Shown: positions 9,531-20,769, numbered from the stretch's first letter. The stretch is 64,000 nt of DNA from Ypsolopha sequella (GCA_934047225.1 OW204012.1:10168001-10232000); one strand, 5' to 3'. Numbers and translations: made by a program. Notes: generated by a model from the sequence alone, not told the origin.

Positions 9531-10114
9531 CATGGGCGTAGCCACGGTGGGGCAGGGTGAGGCGCTTGCCCCACCCTGGCTCTGACCTGTAAGGTACCTA
9601 ACCAAACCTAAAAAACTAAATTATCTAGGTACTAACTACAATACTTAATATCCGTAAGAAAGTTCACACTCGACAGTCTTCTTCTTCTTCTTGGTGGGCT
9701 AGTCTCTTTTTTGGACCTTTGTGCGTGGAAAAGTGTGGGGCCGTCTATTGTAGCCAGCCCAGCTCACGCCAAAATCCCAAGAGGCGTCCAGGTCGCCACA
9801 GGACTGGCGGAGCGTCCTCGGTTCACCGAGGATCTTAGCCCGTTGTGTGCTGACTCCTACGCAATCTACTGTCACGTGGATCGGCGTTTCTTCGACCTCC
9901 ATACAAGCTCTGCATAGAGGGCTGTCCGTTAGACCTATAGTATAGAAGTGTCTGTCAGTCGACACAAAAAAAATGCGATCAAAACAAAAAGCGCGCGTGC
10001 GATTGTGCGTACACAAACAGAATACTGAAGTTTTGAGACACATTTTTTTTATGGTAGTTTTCGTGGTGTAGGTAGGTGTGCCCCACCCTGAGCCCATGGC
10101 TGGCTACGCCCATG
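9531..10114. mobile_element. hAT-type element with a LINE nested inside
   Basis: Ends are CATGGGCGTAGCCA and TGGCTACGCCCATG. Perfect 8-bp duplications CAGCAGAG lie at 9523-9530 and 10115-10122. Subterminal ggggcagggtgaggc / gccccaccctgag pairs extend the inverted structure. The 9679-9955 block is a separate LINE insertion. No transposase frame. Confidence 0.85.
9679..9955 (-). mobile_element. 5'-truncated LINE, C-terminal RT region (copy 1)
   Basis: On the minus strand it encodes RHFYTIGLTDSPLCRACMEV then EETPIHVTVDCVGV, a Cys/His cluster (CxxC ... H ... C) typical of the extreme C-terminus of non-LTR retrotransposon polymerases. The tail is GAAGAAGAAGA next to 9679. A sister copy on the plus strand is at 28881-29187. 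Truncated and not functional. Confidence 0.75.
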
Positions 10115-10301
10115 CAGCAGAGGATCACTTCAGATAATAAGAAATAAGGGATCAAATCAGTTAATTAGGAACCGTCCATATACGAGTATTACCTTATTTA
10201 AAATTAGGGAGGAGTCTGCGGATGACGGTTATATCATGGGCATAGATTGTAATTCGCATGGGTCTTGCCAAAAAAAAATATTGTTTAAACAACAATATTG
10301 A

Positions 10302-10767
10302 TTTTATACTACACCTGCTCGGAAAGTACCTTCTTTCTTTGTTGAAAACGATGCAGAAAATACGTCATTACTGTCATACAAATATGCGGGCGGCAAAAGT
10401 GTATGAAAATTCATTGTTAACGTGCTTGAGCGGGCAGAAAAAGTATATGCAAATCCATTGTTAACGTGCTGTTTTTTTTTTTAAATAATATAAAGAATGA
10501 GCAAGTGGCCAAGTGGCCAGTATTATTTTGCGAACTCGTACATAAAACTCGAAAAATGATACTGGCCACTTGCTTTTCCTGCACATAATAAAAAATAAGA
10601 AGGAAATAAAAAGTGACAATCGTACGCGAGTCAGTCGGTTTCTTTTATTGTATCTTGATTAAAAGTAAAATTATACTATTTCCTCGCAGGTGTAGTATAA
10701 AGCACTATGTATCACTCGGGAGAAAGTGCGATTCCCCTTTCTTCCCTCGGTGAACAATGTACTATTG
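10302..10767. mobile_element. 465-bp dispersed element, copy 1
   Basis: Nearly identical to 44758-45220. It begins TTTATACTACACCTGCTCGG, contains an inverted pair (gcaagtggccaagtggcc / ggccacttgc), and shows GCAGGTGTAGTATAAA near 10690, inverted to the start. Both copies continue about 65 bp past that to 'gaacaatgtactattg'. Short direct repeats of 'ggaggagtctg...ggatgacgg' flank this copy (about 10208 and 10782). No conserved coding frame. Superfamily unclear. Confidence 0.65.
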
Positions 10768-10829
10768 TAATAGTTGAAAATTAGGAAGGAGTCTGGTCTG
10801 TGGATGACGGTAATAAGCTAGTAGTGTAT

Positions 10830-11540
10830 ATAATTAGTATAATGTATAAGTAGTGGATAATTTCAGCTTTCAGCCTACCTGATTTTTTCTGAGCCTGTCC
10901 TGATTATACAGTCTCACTACGGCCAGAGAATATAAATTCTACGGCCCTGCTATTTCCTATCTTGTTTCGGTAATTCCCATAGCTTAATTTTTAAAAGATT
11001 TTTTGTTAATTTTATTTCAGAGAATATACACCATTTTAGGGCATAGTTTTCATTATTTTGGTATACAAGTTAACCATTATTTTTGTACGAATTTTTAAAG
11101 AATTGTCCGATGACCTTGTTTGTCACTTGAGAAATTCAGACATTATATTGATTGTGATGTATGATTGCTTATAAAAAAGTGGTCTGTCTCTGTTTGTCTA
11201 CTCATCTGTCATCTAGCTATCAAATTAGTCTGAAGCAAATTGTTATAAATTTATCTTGATAACAAAGGACGCATTTCTAAACAGCCCTTAGTCAAGTGAC
11301 GTCACAGGAGGGCAAATGGAAGTTGCAGCCTTTTCGTAAAAATATTCATCATCATGAGGTTTTTTAGACCAAAACTTCGAAAATACGGCTTATTAAACCT
11401 AAATCTCGAAATGGTTTCCGAATTAAAACACCTTAACATAATTTAATCTATGCTAATTTATGATGCAGGTATGTAGCTAAATTTTTTCCTGCAAAAACAC
11501 TCAAAGGACATAAAGTAGGTAAATAAGTACACCTTTTAGT
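10830..11540. other. AT-rich intergenic stretch, nothing recognised
   Basis: I see no exon, repeat partner or terminal inverted repeat in these roughly 700 bases, apart from a short 'gagaatataaattct' motif that recurs beside several elements. Confidence 0.4.
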
Positions 11541-11551
11541 TCCACATCTCA

Positions 11552-11772
11552 TTTTAGTATCCATCCATCCATCAGCCCGTATTCGTCCACTGCTGGACAT
11601 AGGCCTCCCCAATATTACGCCACTCTTGGCGGTCCTCAGTCATCCTCATCCAGCCGCCACCCGCAACGTCCTTCAGATCGTCAGTCCAGCGGGCACGAGG
11701 GCGGCCTACGCTGCGCTTTGCTGTACGTGGTCTCCATTCCAATGCCTTACGGCCCCAACGGTTATCACGTAT
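11552..11772 (-). pseudogene. LINE polymerase C-terminus fragment (RWGRKxLEWRPRT family)
   Basis: The minus strand reads DNRWGRKALEWRPRTAKRSV, GRPRARWTDDLKDVAGGGW, then EWRNIGEAYVQQWTNTG and stop. This is the conserved terminal segment of a family of arthropod non-LTR retrotransposons. The frame is intact in the fragment but nothing precedes it. A frameshifted copy is at 30905-31115 and a shorter one at 62686-62800. The 3' end has ATCC repeats. Confidence 0.75.
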
Positions 11773-12680
11773 TTTAGTACCACATCTTACAAATAGATGG
11801 CGACGGACGCATTAACATCGCGATATCGTTTGTCCGTGCACATGGCATAACCTAACTTACTACAACAATGCCTGCATGCATGTGAAGTTGATTAATATGG
11901 AGATGTTATAAACAAAACCTGTATCTCAGATCCGTATAGTATCTACAAATGTACAAATTTTTGACTGCTTCGTTTCTTTTAAAACGAAGCTGAGGAATTT
12001 ACTTAAGCCCCTACGCATCCAACACAATAATCGTATTAAGTAATTTTGAACTCAATGATATTATCAGAAAGTCTACATTAGAACGCTCGCTTCGTGCGCT
12101 GCGAGCGCGCATAATCAGTGAATTTGCGAGGTTTTTCTGGAATTTCTGAAAAAGTATTGAGAAATAAATAAAAATGGGTCTATAAGTGTCTTTAGTTATC
12201 TGTAAAGAAAATTCAGGAAAAGTTTTAGGTCTCCGTTGAACACCTTTGCTATAAACACATTTATTCGCAATTTGACGAGCTTACTTTGTGATTTTTTTCT
12301 ATCGGGTGAAGTTAACTCAATAACGTTTTTAGATCAACTTATGTTTAGAGTATGTCTTCTATTGTAACATATATTTAACTTGTATTTGAATGAGATATTG
12401 AACTGACAATATTAATTAAACAAAATGATTATTTTGGAATGGCAGGGCCTTAAGTACCAGACTGTTTGTTGGTGTCTGCAGACAAAATTGATTTAACCAA
12501 ATCTGCTTCTGTAAAGTTAACACGTTGAAGGACAGAGATTGCCTTCATACAAGTTGTGTTGTGGCACATGGTAGTAGAGAGGAAGGCGAAAGGGGAAACG
12601 GATATTTAGGCCCATTTGATTGTCAGTAGATCTCGTTTGAATGTACACTTTGTGACACAATAAACAACACTTGTACTGGT

Positions 12681-12841
12681 TTGCAGAGAAATCTCGACGC
12701 TGCTAGCCGTTCTGGCACAATTCTACAAGGAATCGATGACGCCATACGGCGTCGTGTTCAAATTTGTGTATCTAATAGTACGCTGTAGGACGCTGTCCAG
12801 CGTCTCTGTCCGATCTCTCCAAACCTTTTAAGATTTATCTC
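12681..12841 (+). other. Candidate exon-like open stretch, unassigned
   Basis: After 'ctggtttgcag' a frame reads EISTLLAVLAQFYKESMTPY then GVVFKFVYLIVRCRTL and runs to TAA. An overlapping frame reads SRSGTILQGIDDAIRRRVQI, which also looks protein-like, so at most one is real. I recognise neither. Base composition is less AT-rich than around it. It may be a TE fragment or an orphan exon. Confidence 0.25.
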
Positions 12842-12904
12842 GTTATAAGGGTTCCCTACCCAAAGGGAATTCGCTTAGATTAAATTATGTTAAGGTGTGT
12901 TAAT

Positions 12905-13132
12905 TCGAAAACCATCTTGAGATCCAGGTTAAATCCGCGGTTGGGCATGCACCAATGAGTTTCTCCGAATTTACATAATGCGCAAATGCGCATCGTATTT
13001 GCTTATAGGTAAGTACTTCCCACTTTCTGAACGGTAAAGGAAAACATAGTGAGGAAACTCGTATGTCCTAAAAATCGTGTGTTTGTGCCTAATGTACTTA
13101 CGGCGATAGGGCTCACCTCCCACCACGTTGAC
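12905..13132 (+). mobile_element. tRNA-derived SINE, 5'-truncated
   Basis: A degenerate B box (GGTTAAATCC) near 12925 is followed by 'gcggttgggcatgcaccaat' and the core 'ggaaaacatagtgaggaaac'. It closes with 'ctcacctcccaccacgttg'. The copy at 34176-34397 keeps more of the tRNA head. Pol III SINEs with this core are typical of Lepidoptera. Confidence 0.7.
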
Positions 13133-13500
13133 AAAATCAGTATCGTAATAAAACAAAAACAAGATTTATACTTGCGATTGTCGGCACTTGATGAAACATA
13201 AAAAGCATCTCGATTTTGAACACAAACACTTGTACTATTTGTTTCATAACATAAAACAAATGTTATGAAACAAATAGTACAAGTGTTTGTGTTCAAAATC
13301 AAGAAAACAAAACAAAATACGCGCGCAACGAACGAGTGCTACTCGAGCTCTGCCTGCCTCCAGATTTGCCACTAACTTGCTGGGGACCGCGGGGGACGTT
13401 AAATTCGCGCGGGGAGGTGAGTGTCGCTTCTTTACGTAGTAATACTTTATATTCTCTGGTACTAGAGTCCCGTTTGTCATCCTTCGGGTAGGGAATCGTA
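13133..13500 (-). mobile_element. Element shared with 33.7-34.0 kb, opposite orientation
   Basis: From 'acaaaatcagtatcgtaata' to 'actttatattctctgg' this is the reverse complement of about 33700-34030. It contains an internal hairpin (ttgtactatttgtttcataa / its complement) and a GC-rich 'ctcgagctctgcctgcc' block. The 34-kb copy continues into a THAP-like frame that this copy lacks. Confidence 0.65.
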
Positions 13501-13523
13501 AAATACTTTTGACAATGTACTTA

Positions 13524-13744
13524 CTATAGTCCGGGTATTTCGTGCGCGACCTTCCTGCGGGGTACAGACGTTGGCGGAGACGAGGTACGAGGATTATAGC
13601 GGGGACGGGTGGTGTAGCGGGGAAGGGAAGCGCGTGCTGCTGCGCTAACTGCGCTTCAGTCGCAGTCGCGCAGTCGAAGCTACCTCGCCCCCGCCAACGT
13701 CTGTACCCCACAGGAAGGTCGCGCACGAAATAGCTGGACTATAG
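13524..13744. mobile_element. Foldback MITE with about 60-bp arms
   Basis: Left 'ctatagtccgggtatttcgt gcgcgacc' and right 'ggtcgcgcacgaaatagctg gactatag' are reverse complements, and the pairing continues through 'ggggtacagacgttggcgg'. The centre is GC-rich. The 160-codon minus-strand frame across it is an artefact of composition. Confidence 0.75.
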
Positions 13745-14302
13745 ACTGTAGTCGTTCGTTTGCTACTAAAAACCAGATGGCGCTACTTGTACATTACATC
13801 GCGATATCGTTTGATCTTCTCAAAATACATAACCAAACATGTAAAAGATACCGCCACTGTCACTTCTGGACCGGTTGTGGATTGAATTGGAAATTTTTGA
13901 AGGACTTCTCCATTAAGAGAATCCTAGCCTAAGCATGAAAACATCTCCGTATTAGTTGCGTTTCAAACTACATCAAAATCGTATGGAATCTGGGAAACCG
14001 CTCCAAGCGGACAGTAGCGGAGCCACAGAATAAAATACTACGTACAGAAGAATCACTTTGCAAAAACATTGAAATAAATAGCTACTCTCGCCAAGCAGCA
14101 ATAAAGTACAAACTAGCTCGCACCCGCCGTTCGGCAACTTTTCATAATTGCCTACCGTCAGGTACCACACGTGCGTGCAAGCGAGAATGTATGGAATTAC
14201 TACGCGCTAGAGCTTCTTTTACTGTGACGGTCTCAAGGTCATAAATCACTGTTCACTCGGTAGGGTTGTTTAAAACGTTGCACGCGTGAAAGAGGTATTT
14301 TA

Positions 14303-14573
14303 TAAGGTGTTTGTGCAGCCAAATTCATACTGGATGCTTGGTAAACGATCAGTATCACCGATCGATAACAAGTATTGTTAATTTCACAAAATAATATGTT
14401 GACCTACCTACCATAGTAATTGACTCGGCGCTAGGCTTGCGTTTGTAGGGATCAGGGTTTTTTAAAATAAGGAAATAATTTTCGAATTTCCCAAAAAAGG
14501 TCATCGAACCTTGATACCGACAACTTACCGTGTCTTCAGTATGAATTTGGCTGCATTAATTAATGTCACCATA
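14303..14573. mobile_element. MITE, M2-like, uninterrupted copy
   Basis: Left 'cagccaaattcatactgg atgc' and right 'cagtatgaatttggctgca' pair as arms, ending 'ttaattaatgtcacc'. This is the empty-site reference for the TTAA insertion at 3776. Confidence 0.7.
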
Positions 14574-14579
14574 TATTTT

Positions 14580-15090
14580 AGTTTGTAAAATTATTTATAA
14601 ATGAATGATGTAATATTTTATTTTATTACTCATACATTATATACGACCACTGTATTGCATATTGATAAATAGACCTGAAATGCATCTTGACTGAGAGTAA
14701 ATTATTTATATATTTATATTTTGACGACCTAATAAAGTGACAAGTATGTATGTAAGCTTTCTTTGACTATCCATAGCCAGAACAGAACATGAAAAGTCGA
14801 GACGCGTAGGTACAAGTGAGAACGTGTATCACAGAGCGTGCGTAACACTCGACTGACTCTAGTGCCGACGACGGGTTGCGTCGCGGTAGGTATTTATCGC
14901 GGGTCACGTGGTCAAGTGAGACCCCCCTGGCGGAGCTAACAGCTACGTTTGGCAACCTAAGTTTAGTTTCAAACGCGACGATACGGAGATGTTTTCATGC
15001 TTAGGCTACATTTATTCTGTGCTACGGGTCTAATTAAATTGGTCCATGTGTTCCCGAAGGCGGCTCACACCCATCACGAAGGGGACGTAG
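14580..15090. other. Intergenic sequence without recognised features
   Basis: Apart from GC-richer patches near 14850-14960 I see no coding exon or repeat partner. The minus-strand open frame at 14767-14955 has no recognisable family. Confidence 0.35.
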
Positions 15091-15094
15091 TAAT

Positions 15095-15185
15095 CGTCAG
15101 TGAAAAGCGGGTGTACCACGTGTGGACTGCGACTTGCCTTTCATAGTTCACACTCAGGAACACCTCTGACGATATACTGGGTGTT
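15095..15185. repeat. Dispersed repeat 'gtgactgcgacttgc' type, copy 2
   Basis: Shares 'gtggactgcgacttgc' and 'gaacacctctgacgata' with the segments at 7000 and 34418. Confidence 0.5.
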
Positions 15186-15276
15186 AAGATAAAATTGCGG
15201 AAGCCGGAAACTGGCGATAGTAATCATCCATCGAACAACTTTTATTGCAGAGATTTTTTTTTTCGATTTGATCATT

Positions 15277-15553
15277 TTTAGGGTTCCGTACCCAAAGGGT
15301 GACCAATGGGACCCTATTACTAAGATTCCGCTGTCCGGCTGTCACCAGGCTGTATCTCATGAACCGTGATAGTTAGACAGTTGAAATTTACAAAGATGAT
15401 GTATTGCTGTTGCCGCTATAACAACAAATACTAAAAAACATAATAAAATAAATATGTAAGGGGCCTCCCATATAACAGACGTGTTTTTTTTGCCGTTTTT
15501 ATAGATAATGGTACGGAACCCTTCGTGCGCGAGTCCGACTCGCACTTGGCCGG
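15277..15553 (+). repeat. Dispersed repeat R-A (ggttccgtacccaaaggg), full-length
   Basis: Begins 'tagggttccgtacccaaagg', contains 'tgtatctcatgaaccgtgat' and 'caacaaatactaaaa', and ends 'gtccgactcgcacttggccg gt'. Reverse copies are at 27343-27643 and 37421-37697, a truncated one at 28284-28436, and a short piece at 43694. The ending is shared with family R-B. It is a common lepidopteran repeat, probably a short retroelement or an element end. Confidence 0.7.
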
Positions 15554-15559
15554 TGTCTA

Positions 15560-16250
15560 TTTAATCTCTTAATGTTTTTTTTTCACGTATAGTTCGTATT
15601 GACGAGTACTGTCACCAGTTTTCACCCTTCGCAACTTCATCTAAAGGCTTCTAACAACGCCAACGACCTTGAAGCTTGAACTAAGTAACTTTGTAACCAT
15701 TTTATACGGTAACTATAGCATTTTTCAACAGAAGAAAAATACGTAGTAATCTGCATGATAAAAATAGCTCCTGAATTTCATTATAATATACAGAAGTGAA
15801 GGAAGAAAATTCTAAGTTTACCCTTATTTCTCGATTTTTTGTTCACTTGTAACAACATAACTGCTGCAGTTTTGAAAATTTATAAACTTCTAGACAAAAT
15901 AATATAAAATGATTTTGTTTTCTCAGTTCTTGGAAATTAATTTTATTTTAGATAAAATAAATTAAAAACAAACTATTTTCGCACTTGTCAGCCGCAGCCA
16001 CTGACGTAACAGCCATGTTGCGGTGCGAGCTGACAAGGACTTTATTATAATATGGTTTTGTTGGAAATTTCAACCACCACGAATCGAGTTACTAATTATT
16101 CCGACGGAGCCACCTTAAGGGGCTTCAGGAGCAAAACTGCGTTTAGAGATGTATTTAAATCGCTTTATTATAAAACTTCGAAAAAAATATATGGCACTTA
16201 TTGACCCATGTCCCGTAATTGTGATGTTTTAAAACCTTAAAAGCTTTAAC
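15560..16250. other. AT-rich intergenic stretch, nothing recognised
   Basis: No exon, TIR or repeat partner was recognised here. Confidence 0.35.
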
Positions 16251-16260
16251 CAGTTAATGT

Positions 16261-16411
16261 AGCTGATTCTGAAGGCTTTAATTTTGGTTTTAGTGCTGTC
16301 AAAACTAAATTTTTATCATTGCAAAATAATTCATAAATGTGAAAAACAGAGGCACAAATTTAAGTTTTGACAGCACTAGAACTAAAATTAAAGCCTTCAG
16401 AATCGGCTTTA
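16261..16411. mobile_element. MITE, family M1, copy 2
   Basis: Arms 'gattctgaaggctttaattt' and 'ttaaagccttcagaatcggc' with an internal spacer of about 60 bp. Confidence 0.8.
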
Positions 16412-16887
16412 TTGTATGTTCTTAACTAAGCTTTAAACGTAATGGGCTTGTAATTTTAAACGTGCTTGAACGCTTTTTCTCAAAAACTCTGTGTAGTTTA
16501 TAGCTTTTCGTTAAGGGCAGGTTATCCGGGACCTGTAGGTATTTATCGCTACCTCAGCCCCCGCCAATTCACCGCGACGTATTTATTTACGATGCAACTG
16601 AGCGGCTAGAATCGTGACCTCACGTGACTCGCCACCACAAGTTCTGTGCTCGCCACCGACCGCCGTACATTAAAATAGGTTCGGGGCCAGTAAATGTACT
16701 TCGTACTAATAATAATTGATTCCGATAAATGAACCAACATAAACTATTCCTACTAAAAAACCGAGTTAGTACAAATAGGGGAGTTTATTACATTGGATCA
16801 TATGAGCAATATCTAAGCACGCTCTTGTAAAACATTTGGAAGTACAGCTAAAAATATTTAATACACTTGGTAACCATATGAGCTAAC

Positions 16888-17052
16888 AAAGCTGACTCTG
16901 AAGGCTTTCATTGTAATCTAGGAGCTGTCAAAACTAAATTTTGTTTATTACAAAATAGTTCATAAGTATTAAAATTAGAATAGAATATAAAATAGAAGCT
17001 AAATTACTTTGGAATAATTTAGGTTTCGACGGCACTAAAACTAAAATTATAG
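16888..17052. mobile_element. MITE, family M1, copy 3 (degraded right end)
   Basis: The left arm 'gctgactctgaaggctttca' and the right-arm part 'gcactaaaactaaaattata' are both diverged, and the right terminus breaks off at 'aggcgtagta'. This is the oldest-looking copy of the family. Confidence 0.7.
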
Positions 17053-17059
17053 GCGTAGT

Positions 17060-18280
17060 ATTTAAATGAGCGAATATAAATTCAAATATAAGGTGTCAAA
17101 AATACTGAACATAGCGTACTAAAATACTAAGTGGACGAAAGATTGTGAGCGAATAAAAATGTTGTAAACGGCGACTTGAAATTACAAATTTGAGTTCAGT
17201 TGATAATTCTCAGGCGAACAATTTTCTATTTTAGTGACAATTTGATTTTAAGGTGCTACGTAAAAGTTTTAGCGTCCCTGTTACTCCATATGCGAAAAAA
17301 CCCTCAGTGCGAGTGGGACGGATTTGTGGAAAAGTAGTAAAAAATACGGTTTTTTATTAATATAAAATGTACTAAACAATTTTGTCAAAACGTTTTTCAA
17401 GGAGACTTTACAAATACATAATATCCACATTTTGAATGCAATTTGACAATGAAATTAGTTAGGATTTCAGAATTACAGGAAAAAATAAAACAATTTAGAG
17501 GTCTTTTCGGAATTAAATTCTATCAAGAAAATTTCATCCAATCGCGTTTTCCTTCAGTGAGAATTTTAATTAAATACTCAATAAACATTTACCCAAAAAT
17601 GAAATACGTAGATGACGTTATAGTGGAGTAAATGAATTCGAAAAAAAAACATTTTTTTCCGCTTCGCTCGGCTCCTTATTTTATATTACATGTAAACTAA
17701 CACGCTCCTTCTCGCTTCGCTCTTCGTCGCACCTATTTTTTGATTTTTGGTTAAGTATTTTCGATTTCATACTTTAAATTCGCCCACTCGGTATTTTTAG
17801 TCGCACGATTTGTTCAGTTGTATGTGTGCTAGTGCTAGGACCCGGTTGCGAGGTGTCATAGCTTGATTGTTGCTCTGAGATAGGTGAAGGATCCACGTTT
17901 TCTTATTAAATATTATTTTTATTATCATGCAAAGTCAGAGTTCTTATAGGCATCCCGCGTGTATACTGTGGGTTTACTATACCGTGTTGTTATTTTATTT
18001 TATTATTTTATTTGTAAATTTCCATTTTTATTCATTCCATTTCTGAACATGTCTTTTCTCTCTAATTTTTGTAATTATTTTATTTGTAATTCTTTGTCAA
18101 ATTAATTATTTTTAGTGTGTTTTCAATATCATTTCAATTATTCAATATTATTTTTATGAATAAATTATTATTATTCATTATTTTCTTAGTATAATTATAA
18201 TTATAATAGTATAATTGTACAAGGTAAAATTCTTAATTATTAATTATTATGTTTTACTTCTATTTGAAAATCAGAGCTGC
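17060..18280. other. Intergenic region with faint similarity to other parts of the window
   Basis: 'ccgcttcgctcggctcctta' and 'ttcgctcttcgtcgcaccta' near 17660-17740 resemble 35270-35310. 'gcgagtgggacggatttgtg' at about 17300 resembles the TTAA MITE. No exon was recognised, and the 62-codon frame at 17443 has no known family. Confidence 0.35.
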
Positions 18281-18381
18281 AAGTTACTTCAACGTGTAGC
18301 ATTTGATAAGCTTGCTCCTTTTTGCTATTTTGTTTTGTGTTGTACTGTCTTCTTTTTTTATATGTTCTGTGGCAAATAAAC

Positions 18382-18660
18382 TCATTTCACTATCACTTTT
18401 ACTATCTCTGGTATTACACATTTTATATAAAATTGTATTAGCTTCCTCTCCATCTTCGTCATCCAAAAATCATCATCTCTTGTAATGCGTTCAATATGTA
18501 CAAGTTCATTATCTCCTACCCAAATGCCAAAGAGACATAATCGCCGTTCTGTCACGTAAAGCTGTCCTTGTACCTGGTAATACCAATTACTGTTTTTATC
18601 AAGTTTTGTCGTACTTGTTGCCTCTATGCATTGTCTCGATGCGAAGGTGCCCTGCTCAGT
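18382..18660 (-). pseudogene. YqaJ/alkaline-exonuclease-like C-terminal fragment
   Basis: On the minus strand a frame reads SRQCIEATSTTKLDKNSNWY, then YQVQGQLYVTERRLCLFGIW, VGDNELVHIERITRDDDFW, then KLIQFYIKCVIPEI and ends at TGA 18382-18384. The 'YYQVQGQL' motif, the hydrophobic strand after it and the 'FW..KM..KL..FY..C.LPEI' helix are the C-terminal half of YqaJ-type viral-recombinase nucleases (PD-(D/E)xK fold). These are frequent in arthropod genomes, often in mobile DNA. The first catalytic half is missing. 'cttaacttcag' at about 18676-18686 on that strand could be a splice acceptor, so it may be one exon of a longer gene; a remnant is more likely. Confidence 0.55.
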
Positions 18661-18766
18661 ACGAAGAATTGATAAGCTGAAGTTAAGAAATTTTATTTAA
18701 TCACTTAGTTACATACGATTCATACTTACGCTTACAAAAAATAATAATATGTAGATACAATCGCAT

Positions 18767-18895
<129 letters not shown>

Positions 18896-19134
18896 GTATG
18901 TATATATATAATATATTTGCATAATATGTACATTATATATCTATATATTCTGTCTGACTGCAAGAGTAAGTACTGTTACATTTTACTGTTGTACAGTTAT
19001 ACTCGGACTCAAGAGTTGTTTACATTTTTTGCGTAATTTCAAAAGTTGGTTGTTCTGTACGATCAATAAAACATCTCGTTACAGTGTCAAAGAATTGTTT
19101 TCTTATCTTCACCACTCTCAAATTTGATGATTTG

Positions 19135-19625
19135 TATGGTTCCGTAGTACCTAAAAGGTACAAAAGGAACCTTTATGGTGAGACTCCGTTGTCCGTCCGT
19201 CCGTATATCACAGCCTCATAACTTTAGCACTTTTAAAGATAAAGACATGAAATTTGGCACAAAAGTAGCATTTATTTGCCCACATAATCACGATGTAAAA
19301 AAAAGATTGAAATTATTCAAAATATTTTCAAAACAAAACTAAAAAATGTTATCTTAAAAATACAATATGGGTATAAAATTATTTATTATAGATATTAAAA
19401 AGCTGATTGTAAAAATACATTGATATAAAAAAAATGTATGTCTTTATCTCCAAAACCGGTAGATCGAACATTATGAAAAAAATCATGGTAATAGTGTTTA
19501 CGTAAAGATTACAGGAAAAATAAAGCAGTTGAGAAATTCACGAAAAAAAATAGTAAATTAAATTTATCAGCCACAATACGGAACACTAGGTACGCGAGTC
19601 TGACTCGCACTTGGCCAGTTTTTAT
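19135..19625 (+). repeat. Dispersed repeat R-B (ggttccgtagtacctaaaag), copy 1
   Basis: Begins 'ggttccgtagtacctaaaag', contains 'tcacagcctcataactttag' and 'atgtctttatctccaaaacc', and ends 'gcgagtctgactcgcacttg gccag'. Other copies are at 55174, 58158 and, reversed, 62845. Confidence 0.7.
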
Positions 19626-19629
19626 TTTT

Positions 19630-20205
19630 ATTTTTAAACATCCAAGCAAGATACAACTAAATGATTTTTATTTACATGTACACACAACTGATAGTTTGAT
19701 GTATATTTACACGATTATTTAAATAATGATAGTACACTCTATCAGAGCTTCGAGGCGAGTGAGGGGGAACCAGGGCTCAGAAAACTGACATAGGTCTTGC
19801 CTCGACAGCCGCTGGCGGGCAACTGGCGGCCGCTCGCCGAGTAGTCGCGAATCAATTTTTCTTTTTAAATTAAGGAAAAAAAAACGATTTTCATTAAAAA
19901 AAAAGTAACCACAAAAGTTATTAGTACAATAGTTTTCCTTTAATTATCTGCAATTTTCATGCAATTTGGTTAAGTACACGTTACATAAAACGAAAAAAAT
20001 CTTAAAAATCGACAAAGTTTCGGATTTTTTTTCGATCGAGCAAAGTGTAACGTCTCGCAAATTGAACCACAAAAAACACTGCACAAAAGATGTATCTGAA
20101 ACATATATTTTTTTCAGATTTTAAAAATAACTATTTGATGCTTTAAAATGAGTTTGAAAACAGACAAAATTGGGATAAGCCCCCCTTAAAACGACCACCT
20201 CAAGC
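19630..20205. other. AT-rich intergenic stretch, nothing recognised
   Basis: Long A/T runs with one GC-richer patch near 19790-19850. No exon or repeat partner was recognised. Confidence 0.35.
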
Positions 20206-20210
20206 GTGTA

Positions 20211-20328
20211 GTACAGTGGAGACCACATCAAGCTATACACTTGCAGTACGACATTAGCCCCTACAGAGAAGAATATAAGATAGGTACAAAGTCCAATATG
20301 TCTTACTTGATGCGGTCTTGTACTGTAC
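20211..20328. mobile_element. Short MITE, family M4, copy 2 (reversed)
   Basis: 'gtacagtggagaccacatca' to 'ttgatgcggtcttgtactgt ac', the reverse complement of the copy at 3257-3373, with about 117 bp in both. Confidence 0.75.
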
Positions 20329-20431
20329 ATCCGCACGCTATTTTGGGAACTACGTGAAAATAAATCAGTAAATTATTTAATATCTAGGTATAACACGGAG
20401 CATTAAAGAAAGGAATCTAAAATGGCGGCAT

Positions 20432-20593
20432 GTACAACCCGGTCACATTATCTCGAGACCTCGCTGGAATGCCGAACCACCCGCCCGTTCTCCTTTCACC
20501 TCCCCGCGCTCGCCACGGCGCGTCTATATCTGAGCGCCGACGCGACGTGAAGTCATCGACGCCAGGTCTCGAGATAATGTGACCGGGTTGTAC
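20432..20593. mobile_element. Foldback element with perfect 30-bp TIRs
   Basis: The left arm starts GTACAACCCGGTCACATTAT and the right arm is its exact reverse complement over 30 bp (20432-20461, 20564-20593). The 100-bp centre is GC-rich ('ctccccgcgctcgccacggc'). Perfect arms suggest recent insertion. Confidence 0.8.
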
Positions 20594-20654
20594 CTGTGAT
20601 TTTATTGCTCAGTGATACAGACAGCATAAAAAGTTGTTTCTTTAATATTTTTTT

Positions 20655-20760
20655 TGTAATATTTTGAATGTCGCCTGAATTCATACTGCAGACTCGGTTA
20701 GTGATCAGGAACAATGTGTACTGACACAACCGGCGAAATTTGAAAAAAAAATTTTTGCTC
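20655..20760. repeat. Left-arm fragment resembling the M2-like MITE
   Basis: 'tgtcgcctgaattcatactg cagactcgg' and 'gtgatcaggaacaatg' resemble the left arms at 3390 and 14303. No right arm was found. Confidence 0.4.
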
Positions 20761-20769
20761 CTATACTGC

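Noticed and set aside
13244..13733. A 160-codon minus-strand gene
   Set aside because: It crosses a foldback MITE and a dispersed repeat; the first residues are the same on both strands (MRDLP.GYRRW).
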